This document shows, in pieces, positions 1-13,900 of a stretch of 64,000 nucleotides of DNA. The notes beneath the pieces were generated by a model. The model was not told the origin of the DNA. It was given only the letters and a program-made list of their open reading frames with translations, and did not search any database. Numbering within the stretch: position 1 is the stretch's first letter; each line of letters begins with the position of its first letter. The translations under genes and the position numbers were made by a program. Location: contig CM065176.1 in the NCBI GenBank assembly GCA_033026295.1, positions 880,501 to 944,500 of the forward strand. Reading direction: 5' to 3'. The DNA is from Channa striata. Its lineage: Eukaryota; Chordata; Actinopteri; Anabantiformes; Channidae.

Positions 1-540
1 AAAAGCAAAGCCTTTATCACTCGTGCGTCGGAATCCTGTCCTTCTCCAGACAGTGTATGTGAGAAGGCAAATGTCCAAGTGAGACAATCCAGTGTTTCCT
101 GTGACTCCTCGAGTCCAACGTGCAGATTATGTGCATACGCAGTGTGTGGATGGAGCATTTAATGTGAGTGTGTCAAGAAAACTTCCATCACAAGTACAAT
201 GCCTGGGTTCAATGTGCTTCAGAGTGCTGCTGCTTCATTTTTATATCATGGGCGCGTGACGTCAGAAGTTTATTATCCAGGCTATTTATTATCACAGGCT
301 CAATTCACCAAGCATGAAGGAGACTAGTGATGGAGACCACCAAGACCCCCGTGACTCGTCTGAACGATGGTACAGAAGATGATATGACTGTTACCAGAAG
401 CTCATTTCACAGCGAGAGTTTGTTAGAAGAGACTCGTGGGAGAGTCGTGAAATCGAGAAAAACACACCCGGCTGAAGCTTCTCTGCCTCGTAAAGGCCGA
501 GAGGAACATGAACTGAGGAAAATCCCGGAGGGAAACATGG
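1..540. other. Intergenic DNA, no gene seen
   Basis: I see no exon, RNA gene or clear repeat here before the Tc1 remnant. The sequence is moderately AT-rich with scattered CpG. A 100-codon open frame covering 327-629 runs into the Tc1-derived segment, has no recognisable domain and is not supported as a gene. Confidence 0.5.
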
Positions 541-544
541 CGCA

Positions 545-720
545 GAGAACTGCCGTGACCTCAAATGGCTTAAAGACGGCAAGGTTAACGTTCCGGAGTG
601 GTCGAGTCAGAGCCCAGAAGTTACTTTAGAACTTGTGGCGGGACTTGAAAAGTGCGTTTTGCTAATGATCCCTGGCAGAGCTGGAGCAGTTTTGCAAAGG
701 TGAATGGAGAAGAGTTTTAA
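545..720 (+). mobile_element. Tc1/mariner-like transposase remnant
   Basis: Read across two frames on the + strand, this segment resembles the C-terminal end of a fish Tc1-like DD34E transposase. Peptides recognisable in the sequence are WLKDGKVNVPEWSSQSPE (about 565-637), then after a frame shift LWRDLKSA (about 631-655), and after two stops LAELEQFCKGEW (about 671-708). The block containing the last acidic catalytic residue of the family is present but altered, and the frame is broken, so this is a dead copy. No terminal inverted repeat was found. The family call rests on the peptide pattern alone. Confidence 0.7.
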
Positions 721-898
721 AGATGGGATGGGGGCCCTCTGCGGGGGTCTTCAACCTGAGCGACAGCTGCTGGTCTGTTCCAGCCCACACTACACCAGCA
801 TGTGTGTGTGTTGTTCTGTTCCAGCTGTCAGACGAATGGATTAACGGTTTGTCAGCATGACTCAGCCTGAGCTCAAACATGACTACAGCGGATCGAGA

Positions 899-923
899 GT
901 GTGTGTGTGTGTGTGTGTGTGTG
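899..923. repeat. (GT)n microsatellite
   Basis: Uninterrupted GT dinucleotide tract of about 12 units. Confidence 0.9.
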
Positions 924-1796
924 ATCTGGGGGACTAATAGCAGGTTGCATAATGACGGAGCTGTGGGATCGCTCACTGTGGCTTTAAGCAGGGAAGTGAA
1001 TAGTCAAGGATTCAGTCTGAGCTCGTGTTACAGCGTGTGAGTGTGTGTGGGAGCTAAGGCTGGGGGAAACGGGTCCAGCTGTTTCAAGAAGATCAGTGGG
1101 GGGTTTCAGAATAAACTGGTCTTTTTTTGGCCCGAAAAAAGGGGAACTATTAATAATCAGATTAATTGTAAGCACTTAATTCGTTGTACACAAATACCAA
1201 AGAAAAAGGAACTGCAGCGCTCGATGTCAACATGCACCTGTGGGTGTTGCAGGCCGTACAGGACGTCCTTCTCTGACACAGGTGGCTTATAAGCCGTGGC
1301 GGTTTCCCGGAAGGTTGGTGGCAAACAGGACTGAAGCTCTTCGCTGCTCTCAGGCCCCGTGTCCTCTGACGGGGGATTTCCATAGTTCTTCTGGGGTGAC
1401 CGAGTGTTTGCAGTTAGAGCCCCAAAACTCTGGTACCGACCTCCTGAGAAAACTAGCTCAGTGGAATCAGTTACTTTTAAAAAATCCTTTATTCATTTTC
1501 AGTAGTTTTTACACTATCATTCTAAATCATTGTTTTGTTTACATTTACATTCAGTCACTTTTAACTTTTATTATTTTATTTGTTTTGTTTTGTGGCATGC
1601 TTAAAGGAACCACTTTGTAATGGAAGTTTACAAATGAGCTTTTGAACAACAACAATTACAATAATGAAATTATTAAGTACTATTAGTCTATTATCAGTCA
1701 TCTATTATAGATGGATGTATGATAGATATATTTATAAATCCTAATGAGTTAGCCAATGCAAACACATCTTCAGTTCTCTGTTTGAAATAATGCAAT

Positions 1797-2576
1797 TATT
1801 CATCCATCCATCCATCCATCCATCCATCATCCATTCCATCCATCCATCCATCATCCATCCATCCATCCATCCATCCATCCATCATCCATCCATCATCCAT
1901 CCATCATCCATTCATCCATCCATCATCCATCCATCATCCATCCATCCATCCATCCATCCATCATCCATCAATCATCCATCCATCATCCATCCATCCATCA
2001 TCCATCCATCCATCATCCATCCATCATCCATCATCCATCCATCCATCCATCATCCATCCATCCATAATCCATCATCCATCCATCCATCATCCATCCATCC
2101 ATCCATCCATCCATCCATCCATCCATCCATCCATCCATCCATCCATCCCATCCATCCATCCATCCATCCATCCATCCATCCATCCATCCATCCATCCATC
2201 CATCCATCCATCCATCCATCATCCATCCATCCATCCATCCATCATCCATCCATCCATCCATCCATCCATCCATCCATCCATCATCCATCCATCCATCCAT
2301 CCATCCATCCATCCATCCATCCATCCATCCATCCATCCATCCATCCATCATCCATCCATCCATCCATCCATCCATCCATCCATCCATCCATCCATCCATC
2401 CATCATCCATCCATCCATAATCCATCATCCATCCATCCATCCATCCATCCATCCATCCATCATCCATCCATCCATCCATCATCCATCCATCCATCCATCC
2501 ATCATCCATCCATCATCCATCCATCCATCCATCCATCCATCCATCCATCCATCCATCCATCCATCCATCCATCCAT
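1797..2576. repeat. Long (ATCC)n / (CATC)n tetranucleotide array
   Basis: About 780 bp of CATC/ATCC repeats, interrupted at irregular intervals by CATCATCC, where one unit has lost a base. The interruptions are dense in the first third and sparser from about 2,090 onward, where long pure runs occur. One frame stays open for 281 codons (Ile-His-Pro-Ser repeats) and the opposite strand is open as Met-Asp-Gly-Trp repeats. Both are by-products of the repeat, not genes. Confidence 0.97.
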
Positions 2577-5500
2577 TACCCACCCAGGTCACTACTGGAT
2601 GTGGTTTGCGAGCAAATAACTACGGTGGCCCATAAGTTCAAAGCACAACATTTGACAAAAAATTTCACCAAACTGAACTGACAGGTCTTGGTTGACTTTG
2701 TCTCTACACGTTTTGTCATGTGAAATTCAGCTTGCGTTTCCTCTTTTGTCACTGCGTTTTGGGAAATGAGTGTTGCTCCTACAGGGAAACAGAGCAGCCT
2801 GCAGAACTAATGACATTCCCGTTAGCCTCAGCTTTGCTCACGTTACATTTGCGTGCTTCTGTGTGTTACAGCCCAGTGTGAGCGTTGCTGTGTGGCTGCA
2901 GACTCACGCTCCACGGTTTGATCAGGTGCAGATCTGTAACGTCACCATGCCTGGTAGGATGTGGCTGTTTTAATTATGTACCAGTTATTCCCTGAGTGAC
3001 ATGGACCAAAAGGTTTGTGTGTGTGTCCACATGTAACTTCTGACTATTAACAGTGACTGTTGGCTGATGGAAAACCCTGGTGTGTCTCCTCCTACCTGGA
3101 AGGCTACAGAGGTGGGCAGGGTGAGGTAAGCCCCACCTGATTGGCAGGTTCAACTGTACCGCACCAGTTACGGCCTCTGTCGAGGTGTGTGTCTAGAGGA
3201 GCAGAGCGGCGGCTTCCGAAACGTACAAGTCCTGACTGGAGTGGCGGTGATCACCTCCAGCAGTGTGTGTGAGCCACAACACGCCGCGGCCGATCCTCGT
3301 GGAATCACAGGGTCACTTTTGTTCTCACAATTTCACAAAGGACTAACCACAACTACAGGTGTATTACGTTACTCGATGTTTGACCGGCTCCAATCCCTGA
3401 TCTGAAATTCTTTTTTCTATCATCACACCATATGAAACTGTGCTTCAAAAAACAGACAGCGCTGTTACAAATACGTTGGTTCATTCCATAACCTCAAGCT
3501 TCTGTAATGTGTTGTTGCTACACCGTCCCCACCCACGGCCCTCAGTGTGTCCTGCACGTCCCTGCAGCTCCAGTTAGTGCGGTTAAAGGTAAATACAGGG
3601 AGGTCCATTAGTGTGGCAATGAAGAGAAATGGAGCAACAGAGAGAGAGGGAGGGATGTCAGCGCACAGCGTCCGTGGGAGAGTCCAAACAACACGCTGTC
3701 AGATCAGTTCCTGCACAGGGATACCACTCAGATCCTTCCTGCATTCCTCAGACCCCCTCAACGCGGCAGCATATTTGACGGCCCACAGCAGGTCATGAGC
3801 TCTGTCCGCGCTAGAACATGTGTGTGTGTGTGTGTGTGTGTGTCGAGAGAGAGAGAAGACGGAATCAGAGAGAAAGGCACGAATTGTCTTTTAACCACCC
3901 AGTGTCCCCGAATGTCTGCGTGATGACGCGCGAACGTGCCGACACACACGCGGTGTGGAAATGGTTGTGGGGTTTAGAGTTGGTATCAGTCTTAAACTCG
4001 GGAAATGACTGAGCATAATCCAGCGTTGTGGTTGCCAGGTGAAAAGAAAACAAAGACAAACACAGCGTGAGCAAGTTGTGCGTCTGCTCCACGTTACACG
4101 TCTCTGTCTCTCTATTGAGGCGAGAGTTTTCTTGACTGAGAAGAGAAAAACGTCGTTTAGAGTCGACTTTAGAAAAGAAGCCTTTCAAACTTGGCTCCTT
4201 TCATGTCCAATCTGTTTGACTGATTCAACATTAGGTTCGTCACAGCTCGGCTGGTTCCGAGTCCAAACAGGCCAACGGGCCCCGAGTCGTCTCTGTGTGA
4301 GACAATGATGTCCAACAAGGCCTCACTCTGGGAATGAGCTCATAACGCCTCCGAGAAGGAGACAGGCAGGGGCCTTGGACGTGAGAGCCCCCCCATGTGT
4401 GTATGTGTGTGGGTGTAACTGGGGGGGTGGACATAATAAATTCATCTCCTCGGGAAAGACAGTGGATGTTTTTTCGACTGGCGTAAATTGACAATAGACT
4501 GTGGAACTTGTTCAGACTTTAGTTGCAGAGAAAGAGATGAAGAGTGAGTGACAAATGACTCAGAGAAGCTCCACTACTACTACTGAGCGAAGCACACGGG
4601 GATGAGATGTGGGTGGGGGGGTCTTTTCAGATTCTGAATAAGGAAGACAGAGAGACGCGAATGGGGCCGCTCGCTGCACAGTGCTGGCACAGAGGTGTCT
4701 TTGTCGGGGGCCACTTTACTCTCCGAGCCCGATGAGTTTACACTGCGACTGCCCCACGACAGTGCGATGACTGTCTGCTGTGACGTCAGCCTCTCACTGG
4801 GCCGGGGCTCCGCCGATGACCGGCCTCGTCAGGTCGTCTCTCAGACGAAAGGTGTCAACATTTGAAAAGGGCGACTGATTATGGAAAAACGTTTTGATTC
4901 TAATTCATTTAGAAGATTTTTTTGTGACTTTTCATTTTAAAAACTAAATTAAATTCAGTGTTGTAAAATAATTATAGCAGTGGTGGGGGTGTCAGTACTT
5001 TTTATAGTACTTCTGACTTCCGTGTTGCACAGAGCTTCAGCTGCACAGAATATCTTTTTCCTGTCAGCTCGGTAATTTCCTCAAGCACACGGCCTAGTCT
5101 GTGGCAACGTTTCTCAGACGGGGTGAGACAGTGCATTTATTGGTAACTAATTACATTTGTAGATTGGCACATTTTGCAGGACTGGTGGGGACATGTGTCT
5201 GAGTCCTCAGCCCGTCCCTGTCCCACCACAGATCTTACATAATTCTGCTTTCAAACTACTTTTTGCTGACTTGAATTTTTATCTCTTTCTAGGATATCAC
5301 AATAAACTGTGTGCATCTGTTTCCTGCTAGCAAGTGACTCTCTGCTCTGCATGGACCAGTCACACCCAATAAAATATCCACTCAGTTATTGAACCTACCC
5401 CATCGGCACATTGCAGCCCTTGAAAGGTCAACTGCCTCTGCACACAGACCTTTTAAAAGGAATGGGAGTGGCCGTGCATGTTAATGGCACTCTGAATGAC

Positions 5501-8500
5501 TCCTGGAGCTAATATCTCTGCAGATAAAGTCACGGGTCAAATGAAGATCTGTCTGGGGAATCAGCCACTGATCTGTAAACTGTCCATGTTTGAGTTATGA
5601 AATTAGACCTGGTGTGTCATGAAGAAATAGATGGATGCACACGAAGGAAACATTAGATCGAGCTCATTGTCTTACACCCCCTCTATATAAAGTAGATGAG
5701 GTCATGTTCAGATGTACATAAGAGCAGAAATATTTTCTGGAGCGAGAAGTTAAAGTCCTGCATTAATAACTCTGAGTGGAACAAAATATACTAAGATGGA
5801 AGAGTCCACTGTGTTTTACTGTTATATAACATAGCATGATATTATTTAATCAATGCATTAATATGCAGATAACATTCTAGCATTGTAGCTGGTGGAGGTG
5901 GAGCTGCTGTGAACACATGCAGGTATTTATTGGTCACAATTAGTATCAAAGATCATCATATTTCTGGGTGATATGTCACTGTTAAAGCAATATCTGGGAA
6001 AATTGTTCATAAAGCATTTTAGTTCAAACTATACAAACACGATACAGTACAGACGGTGTGATGGGGCGCCATGTTGTGAGGTACGCTTGGGTAAACGCCT
6101 TTGCGGGATGACATGATGGAGCTGGAGGAACGTTTGTTGGCAGGTTGTTACCTGTGGATACCTGTGATGTTAGCGGCTTCCCAAAGGTTCCGGGCTTTAT
6201 GCTAAGCTAAGCTAAATGGACCTGTCTGCTGCAGGTGTAAGAGTGGCACCAGTTTCCCAACGACCGAAACCTCATGGCACCTCACACTGATCAAAACCCT
6301 GAAATCCAAAAATCCCACTTGAGCAAGGCGGCCGAATGGGGTGAGAGGAAAGCAGACCGAGACAGAAACGAAGAGCAGCGAGGCAGGTTTGTGGGGCCAG
6401 AAACCAACATTTAACTGTGGTGAAAAGGCTGAACCTTTACTCCCGGAAGTAGAGCAGGTGTTACTGATACCGTTAGTCATGGCTCTGGTCCAGTCCATCC
6501 CCGAACACAATAGTTCACCCGACACGCCTACGTGAATGTGGTCGTTATCGCATTTGTTACAGCTGACAGGGTAAAAATGTGGGCCCTCACAAAGGCCTGC
6601 TGCAGCGCATGAGTAGAGATCCGAGATTTATTCCTTTTGTTTCATGTTTAACCTTGTTTAATGGATGAGACCACAGGTGGTTTATGAGGAGCTGGGGTCC
6701 TGTACTGTGTGTAGACCCCCACACTGGCCGTCACACATAATGCCCAAGAATCGGCTGCCATGTTGTTCGGGGTCATTTTGTATTTACTTCTGATCATGCA
6801 GTGTCTATTTTTGCCTTCACGTTTCGCTTCTCAGACATTTTCAATATTTTTTTTAAAAAGCGGTGTGATTTTTAAACAAGACACGTTCAGTCATTTCATG
6901 CTCCGGACCTGGCGTTGACGTCTTCGTCCCTCGGGCCTGTTCACTGATTTTTTCACTGGTAAGAAGATTTTAAGGACAACCTAGTCGACATGAATGACGG
7001 TTACATAATTATATTTAAAAAAGATCATAAGCATTTTGCTTTGCCTTTTTTTGTATACTTTTTGTATGTGTTGAAATGTTTAAGCCCCAGATTGTTCTCG
7101 TCAGACTAATAATAAGTGGGCTCATAAATGTATTGGTACACAATCTGTCACAGTTGGTTTTTACAAGCTTGCACTTTACACCCACTTGTCTCGGCACAGG
7201 ACTCAGCTGAGACCAGAGCGAGGAAGCTGTCTGTCACTGAAGCTGTCTTCAGGTGATATGATTCTGGGCAAAAGTGTGTTTTTGCTTGCTCGATTTAGTT
7301 TACAATATGGTGGGTCACCCTCATGCAAGTATTTCTGTATTTCTTGTGCCATTTCAAGAGCCTTCGAAAGTCCCAAGAATCATTCGACATGAGGTCAAGT
7401 TGCACCTAAGCTCCAATCTCCAACACAGAATCCTCCATGTGGCCATTTTACTGTTACTTACCAAGAAACCACGTGCTCCACGTCAGAGCAATCTTTACTA
7501 CACATTAAAGGCGACTTAAAGACAGAACTGAGCTGCAGCTGTCGGTGCTGCATTGTGGTGCACATGCCCCGAGGAAATGTTCAGGTTTTCTGTAAGAACC
7601 TCAAAATCATCTGTGACTCTGAGGACGATCTGTGTTATTCAAATCACTCAGATCACACATGCAAAGCACTCGGCCCCGTGAGAGTAACACGTATAGGAAC
7701 TATGTATATTGGCTGTTTTTGTTGTGAGACCTGAACTACTTACGGTCTCATGCCAAAAACTCTACGCTCACATTTCATGGGATCCTGTTCACAATCTCTG
7801 GCTCCAGACAAAGATTATAGACCAAACACAGAAAGTAAATTGGCTCTTCTTGAAATGATATGCAAGAACACTTAAGTTGGATGATAATTTCACTGTGTTG
7901 CAGCGTGTGTGTGTCTGCGTGTGTGGCTTACTTTCTTTTTTTGGTTATTCAAATAGTGGATTTCCTGTGCAGTCACTCAGCAGTGAGACTTTTACCATAT
8001 AGGGATGCAACTGAGAGGAGGGGTGGGGGGCGAAGGGAAGAGAAAAGAAGAACCAGCAAGACTCACTTCTCAAGTCTCAACCTGTTGACAGCCGATTCAG
8101 TAAAGAAGGAGCGACCCAGAGATAGTAATCGAGTCTTTCTCTTTTTATTGGAATGTGTGCGCACACACAGTTGTGCATCAGTGAAGCATGTGCACTGCCT
8201 GCGTTTGTCTGTACCTGCTGGAAACACCAAGAGAAACAGAGCAAGACACACTGAACTGTGACATTCTCTGTCTAGTCCTATAGATTTTGTGGCTGTTACC
8301 GCAGGGTGGACAGACTGTCACTTACCTTTATATACACACGTAAATGATTGAAACTGCTTGATTTTGCTTTTGAACTTAGGATTAAAAGTTATGAGACAAA
8401 AGTTCTGAATTTTCAGATACGTCCAGGTTTAAAGCTTTAATGTAAAGGCTGTATGAGGTTATAAAGAAAGTTCACCAACTTGTTTGATTCCGTTTGGGGA

Positions 8501-10089
8501 AGTGGAATTGGGAACCAGACGCATGTATATTCAGTTATTTTACTATTACTACACTCTCTAGGCTGCAGACACAGGCCCAACTCAAGTCTAACTGGGTGTA
8601 ATGGAAAACAATTTAGCATAAAACACCTCACTTTGTTTAAGTAAATGACGATGACGTCTGATGTAATCATGCCGAGGGTGAATGTTTTGTCTGTGCAAGA
8701 GCACAAGGCTTATGCAGGAGATAATAAAGTAGTTTCACAACACAGTCTGTATGCCTGTGCAACAATGATGCATGTCTAGTGTCTAACTGCTGAATTTTAC
8801 ACACTGTCTAAAGTCTTTAGACTCTTGGACATTATTGTTATAGTGAGTTACATCATTTCAAATGTGCATGGCATTAATATTGCATGCACGGCAACCTCTC
8901 AGGAAGTAAATGCCTAAACGTTTCATTGAGACATCTGCATTGAGACATTTGCCGTGCAGAGTTGTAGACTCTGAAAGAACAAGTGGCTCACAGTTAGTTT
9001 ACACTGTGTTCAACAGATGTGGGCAGGAAGAGGGCAGCACTTCATAGTACTGGTGCGTCACTGTCACTTGGCTCACTATGAGCAGGATCTAGATTAGCAG
9101 TTATTTTATGATAGGTGGTAAAAAAGCAAACAATCGACATGTAGCTGCAAGTGTTAAAGGGGACGTGGTGGAAATAATCTCTTTATTTGTTCAGACTGAT
9201 GACCTAGTTCCTACATTTGGAACTTGTGCGTTTACAGTAAATGCACTCCAGAGTTTCTAGCTGTGTGGTTTATTCTTTGCTGCACGCACTGATTCATCAC
9301 TGGTATCCTGTTTACATCAGTGTTCGCTGGAAGTGATGCAAAGTGGTGCAGATGGCCGCGTGTCACCTTCACATTCAGCTGTGCCAACAATTGTGCCTCG
9401 GCTGTGTTACAGGACTTCATTACGATGCAACACACCCAGCTCAGTGAACCCACACAGCAGCAATCTTATGCCCTTAAAAGGTGTTTTTCAACTGCTGGCA
9501 GTTCCTGCAAAGGGCCTGTCTCCCCGTGCCTGACACTGTGCACACTCTGCTGGCGAAAGGACGGACATGTCTGTCAAAGTGCATTTCCTTCATGTCACTA
9601 TTGTGCTTTCGTGTGTGTTTTTGCACCAAAATCAACAGCAGGTAAAATAAGCCAGTAAACATCAGTATCTGTCACTGATATTCATCACATTTAAAAGTGA
9701 AGCCACTAGGAAAAGGGACATTTTGGAGTGACTGATCTTTTATATATTAATCTGTTTTAACTATTTGTCTCTCTTCTTTTGTATTGACCTTTCTGGAAAA
9801 TGTTTTTTTAACAAACGTTGCATTTTTATTTCTAAAACTGTACTTTTCTTTTTGTAAGTAGTTATGTAGTTTTTGCCAGGTTTATGTGCCACATACACAT
9901 GTATTTCATGTACGTGACCATCAAGGCTTATTTGTGGATGTGTAGACATAGTAATCCGTTTTCACAGCACTGTGCGGTGCAAATGCTGCATTGAAGGATT
10001 CTTTTCCCTCTTTTAATCTTTTTGAATCGCAATATATTAATAAACGCACACAACAGACATTGTGTTCTTGAACGCACCTCTCGAGCCTT
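2577..10089. other. Intergenic DNA upstream of meak7, no gene seen
   Basis: I could not support any exon or RNA gene in this 7.5-kb stretch. It holds short microsatellites (a GT tract near 3,819-3,842 followed by GA repeats) and AT-rich filler. Open frames are all short and show no recognisable domain. Distal regulatory sequence cannot be excluded. Confidence 0.5.
3819..3842. repeat. (GT)n microsatellite
   Basis: GT tract followed directly by a short GA tract. Confidence 0.9.
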
Positions 10090-10142
10090 GAGGACTTTGT
10101 TGTAAATTGGTGTTTTTTAAATAAAGTTGAACTGAATTGAAC
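10090..10142 (+). mobile_element. LINE 3'-tail remnant
   Basis: This segment, with TTGTAAATTGG followed by AAATAAAGTTGAACTGAATTG, closely matches the 3' end of the LINE at 49,545-51,119, which has the same order of TTGTAAATTGG, AATAAAGTTGAATTG and GAATTG repeats. It appears to be a very short 3' fragment sitting just upstream of the meak7 promoter-like region. Confidence 0.7.
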
Positions 10143-10149
10143 ACTACAC

Positions 10150-10330
10150 TGTTGTGCGCACTCTCCCCGCCTCCCGACAAAAAGCACCAATCACAAAGAA
10201 GCAGGCAAGCTTGTTTCTTGTTTGATTGGCTGCTCTCCGTGCCCTTTCTACTATCAGGAAGTTTATGTTCCTGCCGTCGCCACAGGCGGATCATGGTTAG
10301 CGCAGCTCCGGTTCGGTAAAGGTTAGTGGG
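10150..10330 (+). promoter_or_regulatory. Putative meak7 promoter and first-exon region
   Basis: A CpG-containing stretch lies about 0.7 kb before the first coding exon of meak7. A direct CCAAT lies at 10,187-10,191 and an inverted one (ATTGG) at 10,225-10,229, a common arrangement in TATA-less vertebrate promoters. Possible splice donors lie at 10,316 (GTAAAG) and 10,322 (GTTAGT). Either could end a non-coding first exon joined to the acceptor at 10,974-10,975. The start site itself cannot be seen. Confidence 0.5.
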
Positions 10331-10988
10331 GCACCGACACGGCTGGACGTTGCCGAGGTTCGAGGACACGGTACTTATCAACCGGAAGCCATCGGTGTCC
10401 AGCCTTTTCCGCGAGGGATGTAAAAGCAACGACGTTTCAGACGTTTCACCTGCGTCTCATTGGGTCAAGTTGACAGATGTAAAGCGTCGTACGGCTAAAC
10501 GGACAGAACTTATGTAATCAAAGCTACAGTATATAAGATAAACTTAAATATATATCCATAAAGTCTTTCTCTTTCTGTCTCTCTCTGCTACACAAACACA
10601 CACACACACTGAACACAGTGCAAGTGATTGATTTCCATTTCTCAAGCATACAGAAATATGATAACATTTCTTTCTCACGCATGTGGCAACATACATATTT
10701 CAACAGCGAATTCTGTGATAAGGGGTTCTAAGGTAGATGTTGCATTTTAATAGGTTAGTAGGTTATTATAAACAACTAAAGACTATAATAAATGATTCAG
10801 TTCAGCAAGTGGTATTTTGTTGGGTTGTGTTCACATTTGCACGGCTTTTAGATAATATGATTGAAAGAAATAAATCAACCAATGCAATCATAAAATGTAT
10901 GTCACTCATCAAACCCAATTTACATTCATGCTTTTCAGTGTGATTTTATGTAAACCGCCTTCTCTCTCTCGCCAGACAGTAGAGCACC

Positions 10989-13900
10989 ATGGGTAACGCT
11001 GAGAGTGTGGTGGTGCAGAAGCGACTGGCCCGCTTCCGCCCGGAGGAGCGGCCTGTGGTTGAGGACGTCTTTGACAGACTCCAGGCCAGTGCAGGGAAAA
11101 CAGGAGCCGGAAAGACTGTAACACTTCAGATGCTACAGGTCTCACTGGAAAGCAGTCTCATCATTATTGCATACATAGTGCGACTGTGGTGCAGTTGGTG
11201 GCGGTCGTCCACCAATCCTACAGTTGTTGGTTTGATCCCTGGCTCCTCTGGTCACATGTCAAAGTGTCCTTGAGCAAGACACTGAACCCTACTTAGTTGG
11301 TCCCCGTGAGCTCCCCCATCGGCGTGATTGTGAGTGTGAATGGGTAAATAAGAAGCAGTGTAAAGTGCAGACTGTTTACCATTTTACCATAAATGTGTGA
11401 TGGCAACAGTGTATCACAAACACAAATGTCAGGGCTTATAGCTACAATAAATGCATTATCCAAAGGTCAAAACGCAATCATAAAATGTTCAATAAAATCT
11501 AAAAGTCCATTGGAAAAATGTAGATTTAGATCTAGGTACATATATATATATTTACTGTACTTTATGCTCTTGTTGAAAATGTGGTTAAACTCTCAAGTCT
11601 TCCATCAGTGCATCTGTCAGCGTGTATGTACGGTAACCCACTCCTTTGTCTCTCGTAGTCCTCAATGAACAGTCTGGCACCAGAGTCCATGATTAGGAGG
11701 GTCTATCAGTGCATGTGTAGTATTGACCCTGGACTGGCAGAACCCAAAGCCACTGGTAAGTCCAGCATCTCTGCTGCCTCTGGAGTGGGTCGGGAGCAGC
11801 TAGTCATCTTCTTAGCCGACGCCTTGCGAGGCACTGCCGAGGAACGGGCTCCACTTGTCATGGCCATGTCCCAGCATGGAGCAGGGGCACAACCTGTTGT
11901 CACATGTGAGCAGGTTGCGGAGGTGAGTAGAGCGGGAAAACCTAAATCAAACAGTGTTTCAGTTTTGACGGTGTTTCTTTTCTGCTTCTGTCCATCATTC
12001 ATGAACGACGGCCCTTTCTCCACAGTTCCTACAGGATCTGATCTCTGCTGTAGTTCAGATTCTCGTCCACAGAGGGCGCCTGCAGGGCTGGAAACCAGAG
12101 AAAATGAGTGATTCTTCCCTGGGTATCAAACTTCTGGCAGAGCAGATCTGCTCTGAACTCAAACCCTCAGGTAAACTGGGGTGTTTGAAAGGTTTTAAAC
12201 ATGGACATACTGAGGAAATATGAGTGGATTCTTCTGTCCGTCCTTCACCTCACTCTGTGTCGCTCCTTAGATCACGGAGGCTGTGATGTTCCCTGTCTGG
12301 AGGACTGGCTCTTCAGGGTCTCTCAAGTCTCTTTGTACTTGGAGTTGCTTGTAGCTGAAGGCCTAAATGTGTCTCTGACTGGCCGGCCCGTCCCCACCCT
12401 GCTGCCACCCTGCAGGGAGACACCCTGGAAGGAGCTGCGGTGCCTGTTGGACCTTCCCACCCTCATGTTTCTGGCACCACAGGTCAGAATACAAACATGT
12501 ACAGTTTCACATGTGTGAAATATAACAAAACATCGTTTACTTCTTGCTTAGTTTGCTCAAAGAAACTTCACCACAATCAGCAAAATTTAGTTCCAAGAAG
12601 GGAAGAGAGACCAGGCGATTCTTAGCAAAGCACGACTTCACAACACTGGTGAATACGAGCTGTTATTAACAGGACGAATACAGAGGGTTTCGTCTTTGAG
12701 GACTGCTCATGTAGCTGCGCTAAAACAAATCCTGACAGCTGTCACTTTTTGTTAACTGATGTTGTACTGTGGGAATGGTCTGTTGTCGGGTGTCTGTCCA
12801 GTGGACAGGACACAGGACACAGGACAATAAACAAAAACTACTAGAACTAACCAATGAAACATCAGTGATACATTCTGCAGAGGTCAGCCACACTCATTTG
12901 TGATCCTGACCATCAGAACCATCACACAGCTAATACAGGACACAAGTCAGTCTCTAGTCACTAATTATAATAACTGGACCTGCTTTTGTTTTCATAACAG
13001 GCATTTCCATTTCCAGCATTAGTTCAGGTAGCCAAGCCTGAACTAGACAGCCAGCAGCAAGTGGCAAGAAGAGGAACATACATAGATTTTCCACCATATT
13101 TCAGAAGCACAGCAGTAAAATAATCAGTTCCGTCTGGCTTATTCAAATTTCTTTTGTTATAGCGTCAGAGAGGTGATCAGATGTCACTGCTGTGCCCAGT
13201 GATTTTACTAATAATAAACCTTTTTTGCTCTTTTCATAATTAGTCACCTCATAATTCAAAATATTTCAGCGATAGCCCACACCATTACTATCAGATATTA
13301 AAAATGTTTTGCTGTTATTCGGGGTTTGACAGCTTTTTTTACCTTTTCTTTGTTATTTGACAAACTAACACGTTCTCAGACTGTTTTCATTTCCTTCCTT
13401 TTCAATCTAGCATCAGTATACTTTTAAAAGTCATATGTTTCTAGCATTAGCTTTTACATTTATGAAACCCCATTATCCACTATAACGTACACAATAATGC
13501 AGCAGGTTGATCTAGGCCAGTAATTCACACAGTGTGTACAATGTCATTCTTAAATAAAACTTATCCAGTATCTCTTTAAAAGCAGCTGCTGCTTTGATGT
13601 TAGATCTTAGTTCCTAAGACTTGGGAGTACAGCCACATGACCAGCCAGAGAGTTCTCCTCGATGTGCATGCAGCACAGCAGTCAGCAACTGCAGTGGATG
13701 GTCAGATGAAAAGTTTATATTATTATTGGTTACTGTGGGAAGTATTTCCATATGCTGTTTTATAGGTTTACTTCACACTATGGTTGGATATATTGTACTT
13801 TTTGCTCCACTACCTTGATTCAGCAAGTGTAGGCACTACCCGTGTTGAATCTCTACATATATGCTACACAGTGCAGTTATGTTTTGGATAAAGATTGCTG

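Noticed and set aside
327..629. 100-codon open frame near the left edge
   Set aside because: Its 3' half overlaps the Tc1 remnant in a different frame; no independent support for a gene.
1790..2635. 281-codon open frame of Ile-His-Pro-Ser repeats, and its minus-strand Met-Asp-Gly-Trp mirror
   Set aside because: Entirely produced by the ATCC tetranucleotide array; a pure repeat stays open in several frames.
11756..11761. GTAAGT inside meak7 exon 2 as a splice donor
   Set aside because: The reading frame continues through it with family-consistent sequence, and the next exon phase matches only the later donor at 11,923.
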